From assembly GCA_019745975.1 (NCBI GenBank), contig JAIESQ010000133.1, positions 1-35,062 of the forward strand: a stretch of 35,062 bases of DNA, in the 5' to 3' direction. A program made the position numbers and the translations under genes. This stretch comes from Pirellulales bacterium. Its GTDB lineage: Bacteria > Planctomycetota > Planctomycetia > Pirellulales > JAEUIK01. Positions within the stretch are counted from its first letter, which is position 1, and every line of letters starts with the position of its first letter. The notes under the pieces were generated by a model. That model searched no databases. It was not told where the DNA came from and saw nothing but the letters and a program-made list of their open reading frames with translations. This document shows, one piece after another, positions 1-7,505 of this stretch.

Positions 1-35
1 TGGGTCTCTGGGCGTGAAAATCCCCCCGGCCAATC

Positions 36-545
36 ATGACCCACCATGCCTCACGCGCAAAGTGCAGGATGCACCCGAGTCCGCATGACGATGTGCTGTT
101 GGTCGCTCGTGGCATACTTTTGTACGGTCGAACTTCCGGCAGCATCGCCGACCTGGAACTGGCGGCGAAGCTCAGTTCAACACTGATCTGGCCGTATCTG
201 TTCCTCGCGCATCATTACCTGACTACGCAGCAGTACGATCGCTGTCGCGTCACGTGCGAACGCGGGCTTCAGACTGTGGGGTCCGATGTCGTTAAGAGTC
301 AGCTCGAAGAGTGGCGCGCCATTGCTCAATCTGAATTAGGGTTCTCTGCCGATTTGGTCCGAACTGCCTTTGAAGCGGCGATCCGTTTGGATGCTTCAAA
401 CGATCAGGCTAGGCGCAATCTTAACCGCTTCGAAAAGGCCCTGGCTTCCGATCCACGTCCACAACGATTGAGCTGGGAACAAAGGTCTGAGGCCGCACTC
501 AGAGACTTCGGCATAGCCGAGCGACGCTTTTCACTGGCCGCCTAA
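36..545 (+). CDS. Hypothetical TPR-like protein (169 aa), possibly a fragment
   Basis: I do not recognise a specific family. The sequence is helical and Leu/Ala/Arg-rich. Two TPR-like helical pairs are visible, around residues 50-80 (WPYLFLAHHYLTTQQYDRC) and 108-130 (AFEAAIRLDASNDQARRNL). TPRs usually mediate protein contacts. There is no signal peptide or membrane segment. An in-frame stop at 15-17 limits the start to the ATG at 36 or the Met at residue 12 (position 69); neither has a clear ribosome binding site. Because the gene lies at the window edge, it could be the tail of a longer TPR protein broken by a frameshift. It converges on phoB, with stops 37 bases apart. That it is coding is likely; the function is unknown. 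Confidence 0.55.
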   Translation: MTHHASRAKCRMHPSPHDDVLLVARGILLYGRTSGSIADLELAAKLSSTLIWPYLFLAHHYLTTQQYDRCRVTCERGLQTVGSDVVKSQLEEWRAIAQSELGFSADLVRTAFEAAIRLDASNDQARRNLNRFEKALASDPRPQRLSWEQRSEAALRDFGIAERRFSLAA

Positions 546-581
546 CCGCGGTTGAAAGCTCTGCGCTGCTTTGGCGGCCCC

Positions 582-1283
582 CTACGGCGTCGAGAAATTC
601 GGCTCGCGGAAACGATAGCCGACGCCGCGGACCGTTTCGATCATCTCGGAGTATTCGCCGAGCTTTTGCCGCAACGAGCGAATGTGCACGTCGATCGTGC
701 GCTCGAGCACCATGGCGTCGTCGCCCAGTGCGGCGTCGATCAATTCCGTGCGGCTAAAAGCCCGCCCTGGCTGACGGACCAGCACTTCGAGCAGCTTGAA
801 CTCGCTCAGCGTCAACTCGAGCGCGCGGTCGCCGGCCACGGCCCGATGCCGCTGGCGGTCGATCGAGATGCCCTGGCTGGTGACCATGTCCGAGTCGTCG
901 GAGGGCGATTGTTGCCGCCGGCGCAGCGCCTTGATGCGCTCCAGCAGCACCTTAACGCTGAAGGGCTTGGTGACGTAATCGTCGGCCCCCATCGAGAACC
1001 CGACGAGTTGATCAGCCTCTTCGGCCCGGGCCGTTAAAATGATGATCAGCATCTCGCGCAGGGCCGGATTGCCGCGCAACCGGCGGCAAACTTCCAGCCC
1101 ATCGACCAACGGCAGCATCAAGTCCAGGAGGACAACGTCGGGCGCAGAGTTTTGCGCTTGCGCGAGCCCCTCCGAACCGTCGCGGGCCAAGAGCACTTCG
1201 TAGCCAGCCTGCCGTAGGTTGTAGGAGAGCACCTCGGCCAGCTCGCGGTCGTCTTCGATGACTAGGACTTTGGTTCGGGCCAT
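582..1283 (-). CDS. phoB: Phosphate regulon response regulator PhoB (OmpR/PhoB family)
   Basis: This is a 233-residue two-domain response regulator, the usual length for PhoB. The receiver (about 1-120) has the acidic pocket ED at 10-11, the phospho-acceptor Asp54 in LLDLMLPLVDG, Thr84, and Lys106 in TKPF. The C-terminal winged helix (about 135-228) ends in TVRGVGYRF, typical of OmpR-type DNA binding. When phosphorylated by PhoR it should bind direct-repeat operators of phosphate-starvation genes. Its start overlaps the end of phoU by 22 bases on the same strand, so the two are probably translationally coupled. The phoU neighbour and the PhoR-like kinase upstream separate it from other OmpR-family regulators. 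Confidence 0.88.
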   Translation of the reverse strand: MARTKVLVIEDDRELAEVLSYNLRQAGYEVLLARDGSEGLAQAQNSAPDVVLLDLMLPLVDGLEVCRRLRGNPALREMLIIILTARAEEADQLVGFSMGADDYVTKPFSVKVLLERIKALRRRQQSPSDDSDMVTSQGISIDRQRHRAVAGDRALELTLSEFKLLEVLVRQPGRAFSRTELIDAALGDDAMVLERTIDVHIRSLRQKLGEYSEMIETVRGVGYRFREPNFSTP

Positions 1284-1966
1284 GCGCTTTCCTCGCGCGG
1301 CAGGTGAATGCCGTCGTGACGGTGCCGGGCGATCTCTCCCTCGACCAGGTAGATCACGTCTTCGGCGATATTCGTAGCATGGTCGGCGATGCGCTCCACG
1401 TGCCGCGATGCGGAAAAACAGTGCAGGGCGGGGCGGATCAACTCGGGCTGATGCTCCATCGTCTCGTGCAACTCGGTAATGATCTCGCGATTGTAGCGAT
1501 CGACTTCGTCGTCCAACGTGCAGATGCGCCGCGCCTGCTGGGCGTCGAGATTAACGAAGGCATCCATCGCGTTGCGCACCATCAGCGAGGCCAGGTCGAT
1601 CATGCGTTGCAGCTTGCGCGGGATGGTGAACTCGGGGAAAGCATCGAGCGCTTGCACGCGTTCGGCGATATTCACCGCCAGGTCGGCGATCCGCTCCAGG
1701 TCGTTGTTGACCTTCAGCACCGTTGCGATGCGCCGCAAATCGACCGCCACGGGCTGATGCAGCGCGAGAACCTTCAGGCACTCCTCCTCGAGATGCACTT
1801 CACGGCGGTCGATGTCTTCGTCGTCTTCAACGACTTGCTCCGCCAGGTCGAGACGTCGCTCGCGCAGGGCGCGACCCGCTTTGTCGATTGCATCTTCGAC
1901 CCGACCCGTCAGAGCTAACAGCTCGCGGTGGATCGACTCCATGTCGCGCGTCAGATGCTTGGTCAT
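1262..1966 (-). CDS. phoU: Phosphate signalling complex protein PhoU
   Basis: This 234-residue all-helical protein carries two PhoU repeats. Each contains the family metal-binding helix: ERIADLAVNIAERV near residue 92 and ERIADHATNIAEDV near residue 192. PhoU acts in the cytoplasm and damps PhoR signalling in response to phosphate transport by the Pst system, usually through contact with PstB and PhoR. The N-terminus MTKHLTRDMESIHRELLAL is a classic PhoU start, and length matches the family. It overlaps phoB by 22 bases. The pst transporter genes are not in this window, so the partner complex must be encoded elsewhere. Confidence 0.92.
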   Translation of the reverse strand: MTKHLTRDMESIHRELLALTGRVEDAIDKAGRALRERRLDLAEQVVEDDEDIDRREVHLEEECLKVLALHQPVAVDLRRIATVLKVNNDLERIADLAVNIAERVQALDAFPEFTIPRKLQRMIDLASLMVRNAMDAFVNLDAQQARRICTLDDEVDRYNREIITELHETMEHQPELIRPALHCFSASRHVERIADHATNIAEDVIYLVEGEIARHRHDGIHLPREESAWPEPKS

Positions 1967-2218
1967 GGGGTAAGTCGCTGCCGGCCCGGGCGACCGACGC
2001 TGCTAGCGCCGCTGTCTGTCGCGAGGCGCCTCTCTATTGTGCGGAAGCCGTGCCGCACTGCAAGGCGCCAGCTAAGGCAATTGATGAAGATCAGGTAAAC
2101 GCCGCGTGAACATTTCGCGCAGATCGGCGGAAAGTCGCGCAACTTGCGGCGTCAAAGACCGTTGCCTGCTGCTCAACACCCGTAGGTCCAGGAACCACTC
2201 TCGTAAACAGTGTGAGTA

Positions 2219-2932
2219 CTAATGGCGTGATAAGACGCGACGGCAAGCGCTCATCCTTAGACACAAGACCGACAACCATGTGAGACCAACGAAAAACAGC
2301 ACCACCGAGGAAGGTTCAGGAACGAACATAAAGTTGGGACCCAAATCGTATAAGTTGAACGTAGAGCGATACGTCGCCGGAAACCCGAAACTCGAGTGCG
2401 TCGGCGCATACGCCGTCACATACGACACGGCGGCGTGCAACTGCGGACCGCCCTCCCAGTCTTGGGCCAGGTAGCGCCAGTTGGTGAGATTCGGCACATA
2501 GGGTAAGAACCCGGCGATCATGTATTTTCGGCCAGGCTCCAGCGCGACTGGCGAGATTGGCTCATAGCGAAACTTGCCGACCAATTGGCTGGCTGTGCCC
2601 GCCTTGACCGTCGTGGATGCTAGCAGCGCCTTGGATGTAAAGTCCCAAAGGCCGACCTGCGTGGCGGCTTCCAGGCCGTTGCCATACGAGACGAAATTGT
2701 TCGGCGTGCTACCGTCGAACCAGCCGAGCTTTGTGATGCTGATGTGCGATTGGGGAATGAAGGACCAACCAACCATCACGTCGGCCTGCGTTACCAGCGA
2801 TCCTCCGTACGTGCTAATTGAGATAGCAATCTGCTCGGCGGATGCGCGACGGCCGGGCGGCTGCCAAGTCAACGAGAGAAAACTGATTAGAACTAGCGCG
2901 CAAACGATCCGCGACGATGAAGCGATACGCAT
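2219..2932 (-). CDS. PEP-CTERM sorted exported protein (DUF4082-like)
   Basis: This 237-residue protein has an N-terminal signal peptide (hydrophobic run at about 10-22, then cleavage around ASAEQ). A beta-rich body follows, resembling the DUF4082 type of exported domain (features such as GWSFIPQSHISITKLGWFD and VGLWDF). The C-terminus carries the PEP-CTERM signal: VPEPSS at about 204-209, a hydrophobic helix, and a basic tail (RMSACRRVLSRH). PEP-CTERM proteins are handled by an exosortase during surface or EPS-linked sorting; no exosortase gene is in the window. It lies between phoR and phoU on the same strand, with about 250-310 bp of spacer on each side. Phosphate-responsive expression is possible but only inferred. 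Confidence 0.8.
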   Translation of the reverse strand: MRIASSSRIVCALVLISFLSLTWQPPGRRASAEQIAISISTYGGSLVTQADVMVGWSFIPQSHISITKLGWFDGSTPNNFVSYGNGLEAATQVGLWDFTSKALLASTTVKAGTASQLVGKFRYEPISPVALEPGRKYMIAGFLPYVPNLTNWRYLAQDWEGGPQLHAAVSYVTAYAPTHSSFGFPATYRSTFNLYDLGPNFMFVPEPSSVVLFFVGLTWLSVLCLRMSACRRVLSRH

Positions 2933-3007
2933 GAACTGTTTCCTTGATCCGCAAGCCAGTATGAGAACACAAAGATTCCGGTGAATGGCGCCTTCACCGT
3001 CACTGGC

Positions 3008-3041
3008 GACCCCAATCTGCGGATGACCCCAATCTGCGGAT
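3008..3041. repeat. Perfect 17-bp tandem duplication
   Basis: The unit GACCCCAATCTGCGGAT occurs twice without a gap, at 3008-3024 and 3025-3041. The copies are identical, which suggests a recent slippage duplication. It lies about 75-110 bases upstream of the PEP-CTERM start. Confidence 0.9.
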
Positions 3042-3070
3042 AAAGAGACTAGCGATTGCTGATAATCGCA

Positions 3071-3098
3071 CTTTGGTGTTCAAATTTTGGTGTTCAAA
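3071..3098. repeat. 14-bp tandem repeat, candidate operator
   Basis: CTTTGGTGTTCAAA (3071-3084) is followed directly by TTTTGGTGTTCAAA (3085-3098), differing only in the first base. OmpR/PhoB-type regulators bind short direct repeats, but those usually have about an 11-base period. The 14-base period here does not match well, so the operator idea is tentative. Confidence 0.5.
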
Positions 3099-3244
3099 TC
3101 CAGGCTCTCAAATTATCATGTTCCAAAGCTTGGTCAACTAGAGACGGAATGGCGAATTCCGACGTAGCTGCTGCCTGAGCGTCGGACATTGCCAGATACC
3201 TATTTTTCGATGCGATTGCTATCCTTGTAGAGCTGTAGAGCGTC

Positions 3245-5017
3245 CTACCCCCGCGGCAGCCGCACGCTGAACGTGCTGCCGCGTCCCACGTCGCTGGACA
3301 CCGAAACCGATCCGCCGAACGCCTGTGTCAAATGCTTGACGATCGAGAGGCCCAGGCCGGTACCTCCCATTTCACGGCTGCGTGCTTTGTCGACGCGATA
3401 AAAGCGTTCGAAGATGCGGGGCTGATCGTCGGGGGCAATACCAATCCCTGTGTCGGCCACTTCGATTGCCACCGCCCCGTCGCGTGGTTGCCAGGCGATC
3501 GAGACGCGTCCCCTGGCAGGCGTGTACTTAATGGCATTATCGACAAGGTTGCTGAGGATCTGTTCGAGCCCCTCTTCGTCGGCCAGCACGGCCAGCTCGC
3601 CCGTCGGTGGATTCGCGGCCAACTCGATTTGTTTGGCCTCGGCCTTGGCGGCGAATTGCGCTAAGCAGCCAGTGACCACCGGCGCCAGAGGAACCACCGC
3701 GATCTCGAATCGGCTCTGCCCCGACTCGATCCGCGCCACGCTGATCAAATCGAGAATCAACTGGTGCAAGCGATCGGCCTGTTCGGCAATCCGCCGCACG
3801 AACGCGGTGTTGTTCGCTGCGTCGTCCAGCGCGCCGTCTAGCAACGTTTCGGCACAGGCGGCAATAACCGTCAGTGGCGTCTTCAACTCGTGTGAGACGT
3901 TGGCGACGAATTCCTGGCGCAAATTCTCCAGCCGCCGCAACTCGGTCACGTCGCGCAGCACGGCGAGCACGCCGGGCGAGGGCTCGCCTGGCAGGCGACT
4001 CGCTTGCACCGAAACGACGCGCCGCCCGTGGGCCCCGACTTCGACTTCGCGACGGGTGGTCTCGGCGTCGCGAAACGCTTGTTCGAAAGCTTCCTGCACG
4101 GCGCGGTTCCGCACGGCCTCCAAAAGCGGGCGCCCTACGGTGTCGGGCGTGGCAAACTCGAGCAAGCCACGGGCGGCATTGTTGGCGAACAGAATCCGAC
4201 CGCGATTATCGACGGCGACGACGCCTTCGCTCATGGTTCCCAATAAGCTCGAGAGCTGTTGGCTGCTTTGCCGCAGCCGGTCGAGGTCGGCGGCCATTTT
4301 TGCGCGCATATCGCTGACGGCATTGGATAAGGCATCGAGGTCGCCCGATCTGGCCTCGGTGATCGGCGTGCGAAAATCTCCCCTGCCAATTGCCTGAATG
4401 GCGACCACCAATTGACTGACCTGTTGACGAAGCCGGCTCACGATCCAGGCGCAAGCAGCAGACAAAGCCAACCAGGTAGCCAAGGCGGTGGTCGCTGCCC
4501 AGCGCCAGGCCGTGGCGCGAACGTTGGTCAGCCCCGTCAGCGGTGCGCCGGCTCGGATGTACCGCACTGGTGAATCGAGATTCTGGTTGCGCAACGCGAC
4601 GACGAGCACGCTGGCCCCTTGCGGCGGGCCTGGCCGCACAGCGCGACCTTCGCCAACGGCGCTGGCCGCACGAATCTCGGGCTGGTTGACTTGATTGCCC
4701 ATGCCGGCAGGGTTTTCCAGCGAATCGGCCAGCGCCGTGCCATCCTGCGCGATCAGCGTCAGTCGCGCTTGGGACACGGTACCCCAGCGGGCTACTTCCT
4801 GCTGCAGTCGGGCGAGTCCACCAGGCAACGGCGGCGAAGGCATGGCGTTGACTTGGGCGTCGAGGAGCCGGGCGACGCCACGCAAGCGACTTTCAACTTC
4901 CTGCAACATGCGGCGTTCGTAAACCTGGCCAACCAATGCCAGACAGGCGAACAGCGCGGCGCCACCAATGCCGCCAACCAATAGAAAGAGTTTCGCGAAG
5001 TAGCGGACGGAAGACAT
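3245..5017 (-). CDS. phoR: PhoR-type membrane sensor histidine kinase
   Basis: This kinase has 590 residues from the chosen ATG at 5017. That start puts the first membrane helix at about residues 8-30 and removes an implausible Arg-rich extension of 22 residues. Order: TM1, periplasmic sensor region (about 35-168), TM2 (about 171-194), HAMP linker, PAS domain (about 255-363), dimerisation domain with phospho-acceptor His376 in VSHELKTP, then the ATPase domain with N-box SNLVDNAIKY (about 489-498), DTGIGIAPDD, the F-box RIFERFYRVD and GGTGLGLSIVKHL. This is the classic PhoR architecture. It should phosphorylate PhoB under low phosphate. An OmpR-family kinase for another signal is possible, but phoU and phoB downstream on the same strand favour PhoR. 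Confidence 0.85.
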   Translation of the reverse strand: MSSVRYFAKLFLLVGGIGGAALFACLALVGQVYERRMLQEVESRLRGVARLLDAQVNAMPSPPLPGGLARLQQEVARWGTVSQARLTLIAQDGTALADSLENPAGMGNQVNQPEIRAASAVGEGRAVRPGPPQGASVLVVALRNQNLDSPVRYIRAGAPLTGLTNVRATAWRWAATTALATWLALSAACAWIVSRLRQQVSQLVVAIQAIGRGDFRTPITEARSGDLDALSNAVSDMRAKMAADLDRLRQSSQQLSSLLGTMSEGVVAVDNRGRILFANNAARGLLEFATPDTVGRPLLEAVRNRAVQEAFEQAFRDAETTRREVEVGAHGRRVVSVQASRLPGEPSPGVLAVLRDVTELRRLENLRQEFVANVSHELKTPLTVIAACAETLLDGALDDAANNTAFVRRIAEQADRLHQLILDLISVARIESGQSRFEIAVVPLAPVVTGCLAQFAAKAEAKQIELAANPPTGELAVLADEEGLEQILSNLVDNAIKYTPARGRVSIAWQPRDGAVAIEVADTGIGIAPDDQPRIFERFYRVDKARSREMGGTGLGLSIVKHLTQAFGGSVSVSSDVGRGSTFSVRLPRG

Positions 5018-5152
5018 GCGCACTCGATTGCGATGGCGGGCACTTGCGCACCGCCCCGAGCCCCTGCCATCCCGTCGACTCAATCAGGTGGCACACTCAA
5101 CGCCGCGCAGCACCGTTGCTCTGACAACTTGAGCATAACCGGAAGCAACGAA

Positions 5153-6154
5153 TCAGGCATGCGATGTTCGCCTGGTCTGGGCGCGTTTGCGGCGAGAAGT
5201 CGCCGCCGCGCCACCTGGTAGCACAGTTGTCGCGGCGCCTGACTCCGCGTGCGTCGCCACCCTTCGCTTTGTCGCAGGTCGGCGATCTGACGACTTCTGG
5301 CGGCGAAGCAGTCCGCGGAGCGTGCGGAGATTGATGACGTCGAGGTCTTCGCCGTCGCGCGCGCCTTTGGGCGTTTCGAGATACATCGGCACGTCTGCGA
5401 ACCGCGGGTCGTTCAAGAGATGGCGAAACGGTTCCAGCCCTAAGGCCCCTTCACCGATATGGGCGTGCCGATCGACGCGCGAGCCGAGCCCCTTGATACT
5501 GTCGTTTAGATGAAATGCCTTGACGCGTGACAAGCCGACGATGCGATCCAGCTCGGCGATCGTCGCCTGGTAGTCTCGCGGATCGGCCAGCGGATAGCCG
5601 GCGGCGAAGATATGGCAGGTGTCGACGCACACGCCGAGCCGCTCGGGCTCGCGGACGCCATCCAGAATCGTCGCCAGGTGCTCGAATCTCCAGCCCAGGC
5701 AGGAGCCTTGGCCAGCCGTCGTTTCCAAAAGGCACCGCGCGGTAAGGCCACGGGTTTGGGCGTGCACTTCATCGAGGGCCTGGACGACACGTCGCAAGCC
5801 GACCTCTTCGCTCGATGTTGTGAAAGCGCCAGGGTGCATCACAACATAGGGGATCGCCAGACGCTCGGCGCGCAGGAGCTCAACGACAAACGCGTCGACC
5901 GAGCGCTTCCACAGCGCGTCGTCGGGCGCCGCAAGATTGATCAGGTAGGAATCGTGAGCGATCGGGTGCCGGATGCCGAGTTCGGCCAGGCGATTCTTGA
6001 ATTTCGCGGCGCTTTCGTCGTCGATCTCCTTGGCGCGCCACTGGTTGTTATTCTTCGTGAACAACTGCACGCAATCACAACCGGCGGCGTGGGCAATCTC
6101 AACCGCGCGAAAGTAGCCGCCCGCGATCGACATGTGCGCGCCAAGGATGGGCAT
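5153..6154 (-). CDS. nfo: Endonuclease IV (AP endonuclease) with a basic C-terminal tail
   Basis: This protein is 333 residues from the ATG at 6154, where the family start MPILGAHMSIAGG begins; the reading frame extends 47 codons further upstream but that part is unlike the family. Endonuclease IV cleaves 5' of abasic sites using a trinuclear zinc centre. Metal-ligand motifs are present in order: VMHPGAF, DTCHIFAAGYPL, AFHLNDSIKGLGSRVDRH (with HAHIGEGALG after it) and YLETPKG. The conserved core ends near residue 283 (INLRTLRGLL). About 50 Lys/Arg/Ser/Ala-rich residues follow, which E. coli Nfo (285 residues) lacks. Such tails may help DNA binding; that is inference. No operon partner is apparent. 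Confidence 0.93.
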   Translation of the reverse strand: MPILGAHMSIAGGYFRAVEIAHAAGCDCVQLFTKNNNQWRAKEIDDESAAKFKNRLAELGIRHPIAHDSYLINLAAPDDALWKRSVDAFVVELLRAERLAIPYVVMHPGAFTTSSEEVGLRRVVQALDEVHAQTRGLTARCLLETTAGQGSCLGWRFEHLATILDGVREPERLGVCVDTCHIFAAGYPLADPRDYQATIAELDRIVGLSRVKAFHLNDSIKGLGSRVDRHAHIGEGALGLEPFRHLLNDPRFADVPMYLETPKGARDGEDLDVINLRTLRGLLRRQKSSDRRPATKRRVATHAESGAATTVLPGGAAATSRRKRAQTRRTSHA

Positions 6155-6292
6155 TAGACGGTCTCCCAGATTACGGTGAGTCGATTTCGCGACTGCCGAT
6201 TGTACGGGATAGCGGCGAGCGGGGGGCGCCGCTACGTCGCGAAGAGTGCGCCGTCGGGAAGATTTAGATAATGCGCGGCGGGGTTCCGCGCG

Positions 6293-6317
6293 CACCCAGC
6301 CTGCCCCGGGCTGGGTG
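6293..6317. repeat. GC-rich hairpin, 9-bp stem
   Basis: CACCCAGCC (6293-6301) pairs perfectly with GGCTGGGTG (6309-6317) across a 7-base loop. No T-tract follows, so it is not a standard intrinsic terminator. Confidence 0.7.
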
Positions 6318-6325
6318 GTTCGCCG

Positions 6326-6340
6326 GTAGGCCCCGCCTAC
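6326..6340. repeat. Small hairpin bounded by GTAG/CTAC
   Basis: GTAGGC (6326-6331) pairs with GCCTAC (6335-6340) across a 3-base loop. Its ends carry GTAG on both strands, reminiscent of REP-element feet. It sits 9 bases after the preceding hairpin, so the two may form one composite element. Confidence 0.5.
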
Positions 6341-6665
6341 GGATGTCTACCCGATGCGCGGATCGCGATCGAATCTGGGAAAGGCAGCGGCCGAGGTTGG
6401 GCGAACCCTAGGCCGGTACAAGGAAAGGGTAATCCTCGACCGCTGCCAATGCCGCGACAGATCATGCAGTGGTCGACCGCTTCGCACTTCCGGCTGCCGC
6501 CAAGGGATTCCAAGAGTCATACGTCCGCTGGCTGGTTCGCGGCCGCGCTCGGCCAGGCCGAGTCGACTACTTCGGAATTGCGTGCGATCTCCTGAAACAC
6601 TAGCTGCTGGGGATGTCAGAACCTGTCATAGGTGTACGAATTACCAGCAACTTCCCGACACCTCG

Positions 6666-6705
6666 GACCTCGACGCCGCCTGAGGTCTGGGGCCGCCCGG
6701 ACCTC
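6666..6705 (+). promoter_or_regulatory. Mutually exclusive hairpins upstream of the YhcH-like gene (attenuator-like)
   Basis: Segment 1 GACCTC (6666-6671) can pair with the start of segment 2, GAGGTCTGGG (6682-6691). Segment 2 can instead pair over all 10 positions (one G-U) with segment 3, CCCGGACCTC (6696-6705), across a 4-base loop. The two structures cannot coexist. The segment ends about 40 bases before the Shine-Dalgarno at 6746. No T-tract follows segment 3. A regulatory role is inferred from layout only. Confidence 0.35.
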
Positions 6706-6745
6706 GCCCCAACCCACCTTCCCAGTTAAAGTGCTAACCATTTGC

Positions 6746-6752
6746 AAGGAGG
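6746..6752 (+). promoter_or_regulatory. Strong ribosome binding site for the YhcH-like gene
   Basis: AAGGAGG lies 10 bases before the ATG at 6763 and decides that start over an upstream in-frame TTG at 6742. It is one of the few strong Shine-Dalgarno sequences in the window. Confidence 0.85.
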
Positions 6753-6762
6753 CGCGCTTTCC

Positions 6763-7245
6763 ATGATTCTTGACGTCCTCGCTCGTCACGCCCGTTACCG
6801 TCGTTGGTTGCCAGGTCTGGGGCCAGCGTTCGGCTTTCTGCAGCAGCGCGCCAAGCCGCCGCTGGCCGAGGGGCGCTACGAAATCGACGGTGAGCGGATG
6901 TTCGCCCTCGTGGCCCGCTACGAGACGCGCGACTTCGCCAGCGCGCTACCCGAGGCGCATCGCCGCTACGTCGACGTGCAGTATTTGGTGTCGGGTCGCG
7001 AGACGATTTATTGGACGCCCCTGGAAGACGTAGCGACGGTGGCCAAGCCCTACGACCTCGAGCGCGACATCGTCTTTTTCGCCCGCAACTCGCTGGCGCG
7101 ACCGTTCGAGCTGGCGGCGGGTCAGTTCGCGGTTTTTTTTCCTGACGACGCGCACGAACCGAATTGCCACTGTGGGCCACCGGCCCAAGTACACAAGGTC
7201 GTAGTGAAAATCAGCCGAGAGTTGCTCGAAGACGCCGCGGTCTGA
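6763..7245 (+). CDS. YhcH/YjgK/YiaL family protein (DUF386 beta-barrel)
   Basis: This 160-residue protein matches the YhcH/YiaL family in length and motifs: a family-type start, EGRYEIDGERMFALV at about 36-50, the central EAHRRYVDVQYLVSG at about 66-80, then FAVFFPDDAHEPN at about 127-139 and HKVVVKI near the end. Members are cupin-like sugar-binding proteins linked to sialic acid or other sugar-acid catabolism; some act as anomerases. The conserved His and Glu residues that bind metal in the family are retained (EAH, DAHEP). The strong Shine-Dalgarno suggests good expression. Neighbours do not reveal the substrate, though the window has other glycan-related genes further on. Confidence 0.9.
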   Translation: MILDVLARHARYRRWLPGLGPAFGFLQQRAKPPLAEGRYEIDGERMFALVARYETRDFASALPEAHRRYVDVQYLVSGRETIYWTPLEDVATVAKPYDLERDIVFFARNSLARPFELAAGQFAVFFPDDAHEPNCHCGPPAQVHKVVVKISRELLEDAAV

Positions 7246-7505
7246 GACGGGCAACGAGATGCTCCGCGATGCTATTTGGCGCGCGAAGCTGGGCGATGCC
7301 ACCACGGAAGTTGTTGTGGTCTATGCACTTCGCGGTTAGAGTTGAACTCGTGGCGAGGCAGGGTCTGGGATCTCTTCGGGAGTGCGGCGGGCCGGCACGT
7401 TAGCGGGGTGCTGGGGCTGCGGTGGGCACGCAGCACGTCGCGGTCGATTCCCCGGGGAGACGCTATTTTCGTTTGACGCCGGCAAGTCGAAGAGGCGGAC
7501 TCGGG

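Larger units (their letters stand above)
2933..3244 (-). promoter_or_regulatory. Spacer between phoR and the PEP-CTERM gene, with two tandem duplications
   Basis: This gene-free 312-base stretch lies upstream of the PEP-CTERM gene and downstream of phoR. It is more AT-rich than its surroundings. It holds a perfect 17-base tandem duplication and a near-perfect 14-base tandem repeat, listed separately. I see no convincing Rho-independent terminator after phoR. Promoter or operator function is inference from position and repeat layout. Confidence 0.4.
6155..6762. other. Gene-free spacer rich in hairpins
   Basis: No credible coding region is seen over about 600 bases; the one open frame (6354-6683, plus) encodes an Arg/Ser/Cys-rich product without any motif. 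The spacer contains two adjacent GC-rich hairpins (6293-6317 and 6326-6340) and a set of competing inverted repeats (6666-6705) before the YhcH-like gene. Confidence 0.55.

Noticed and set aside
6293-6340. Intrinsic terminator
   Set aside because: Hairpins are present but neither is followed by a T-rich tract on either strand, and the nearby nfo gene is transcribed away from this site.
6354-6683. 109-codon open frame in the spacer before the YhcH-like gene
   Set aside because: The product is Arg/Ser/Cys-rich with no motif, no ribosome binding site, and overlaps hairpins. It is most likely non-coding.
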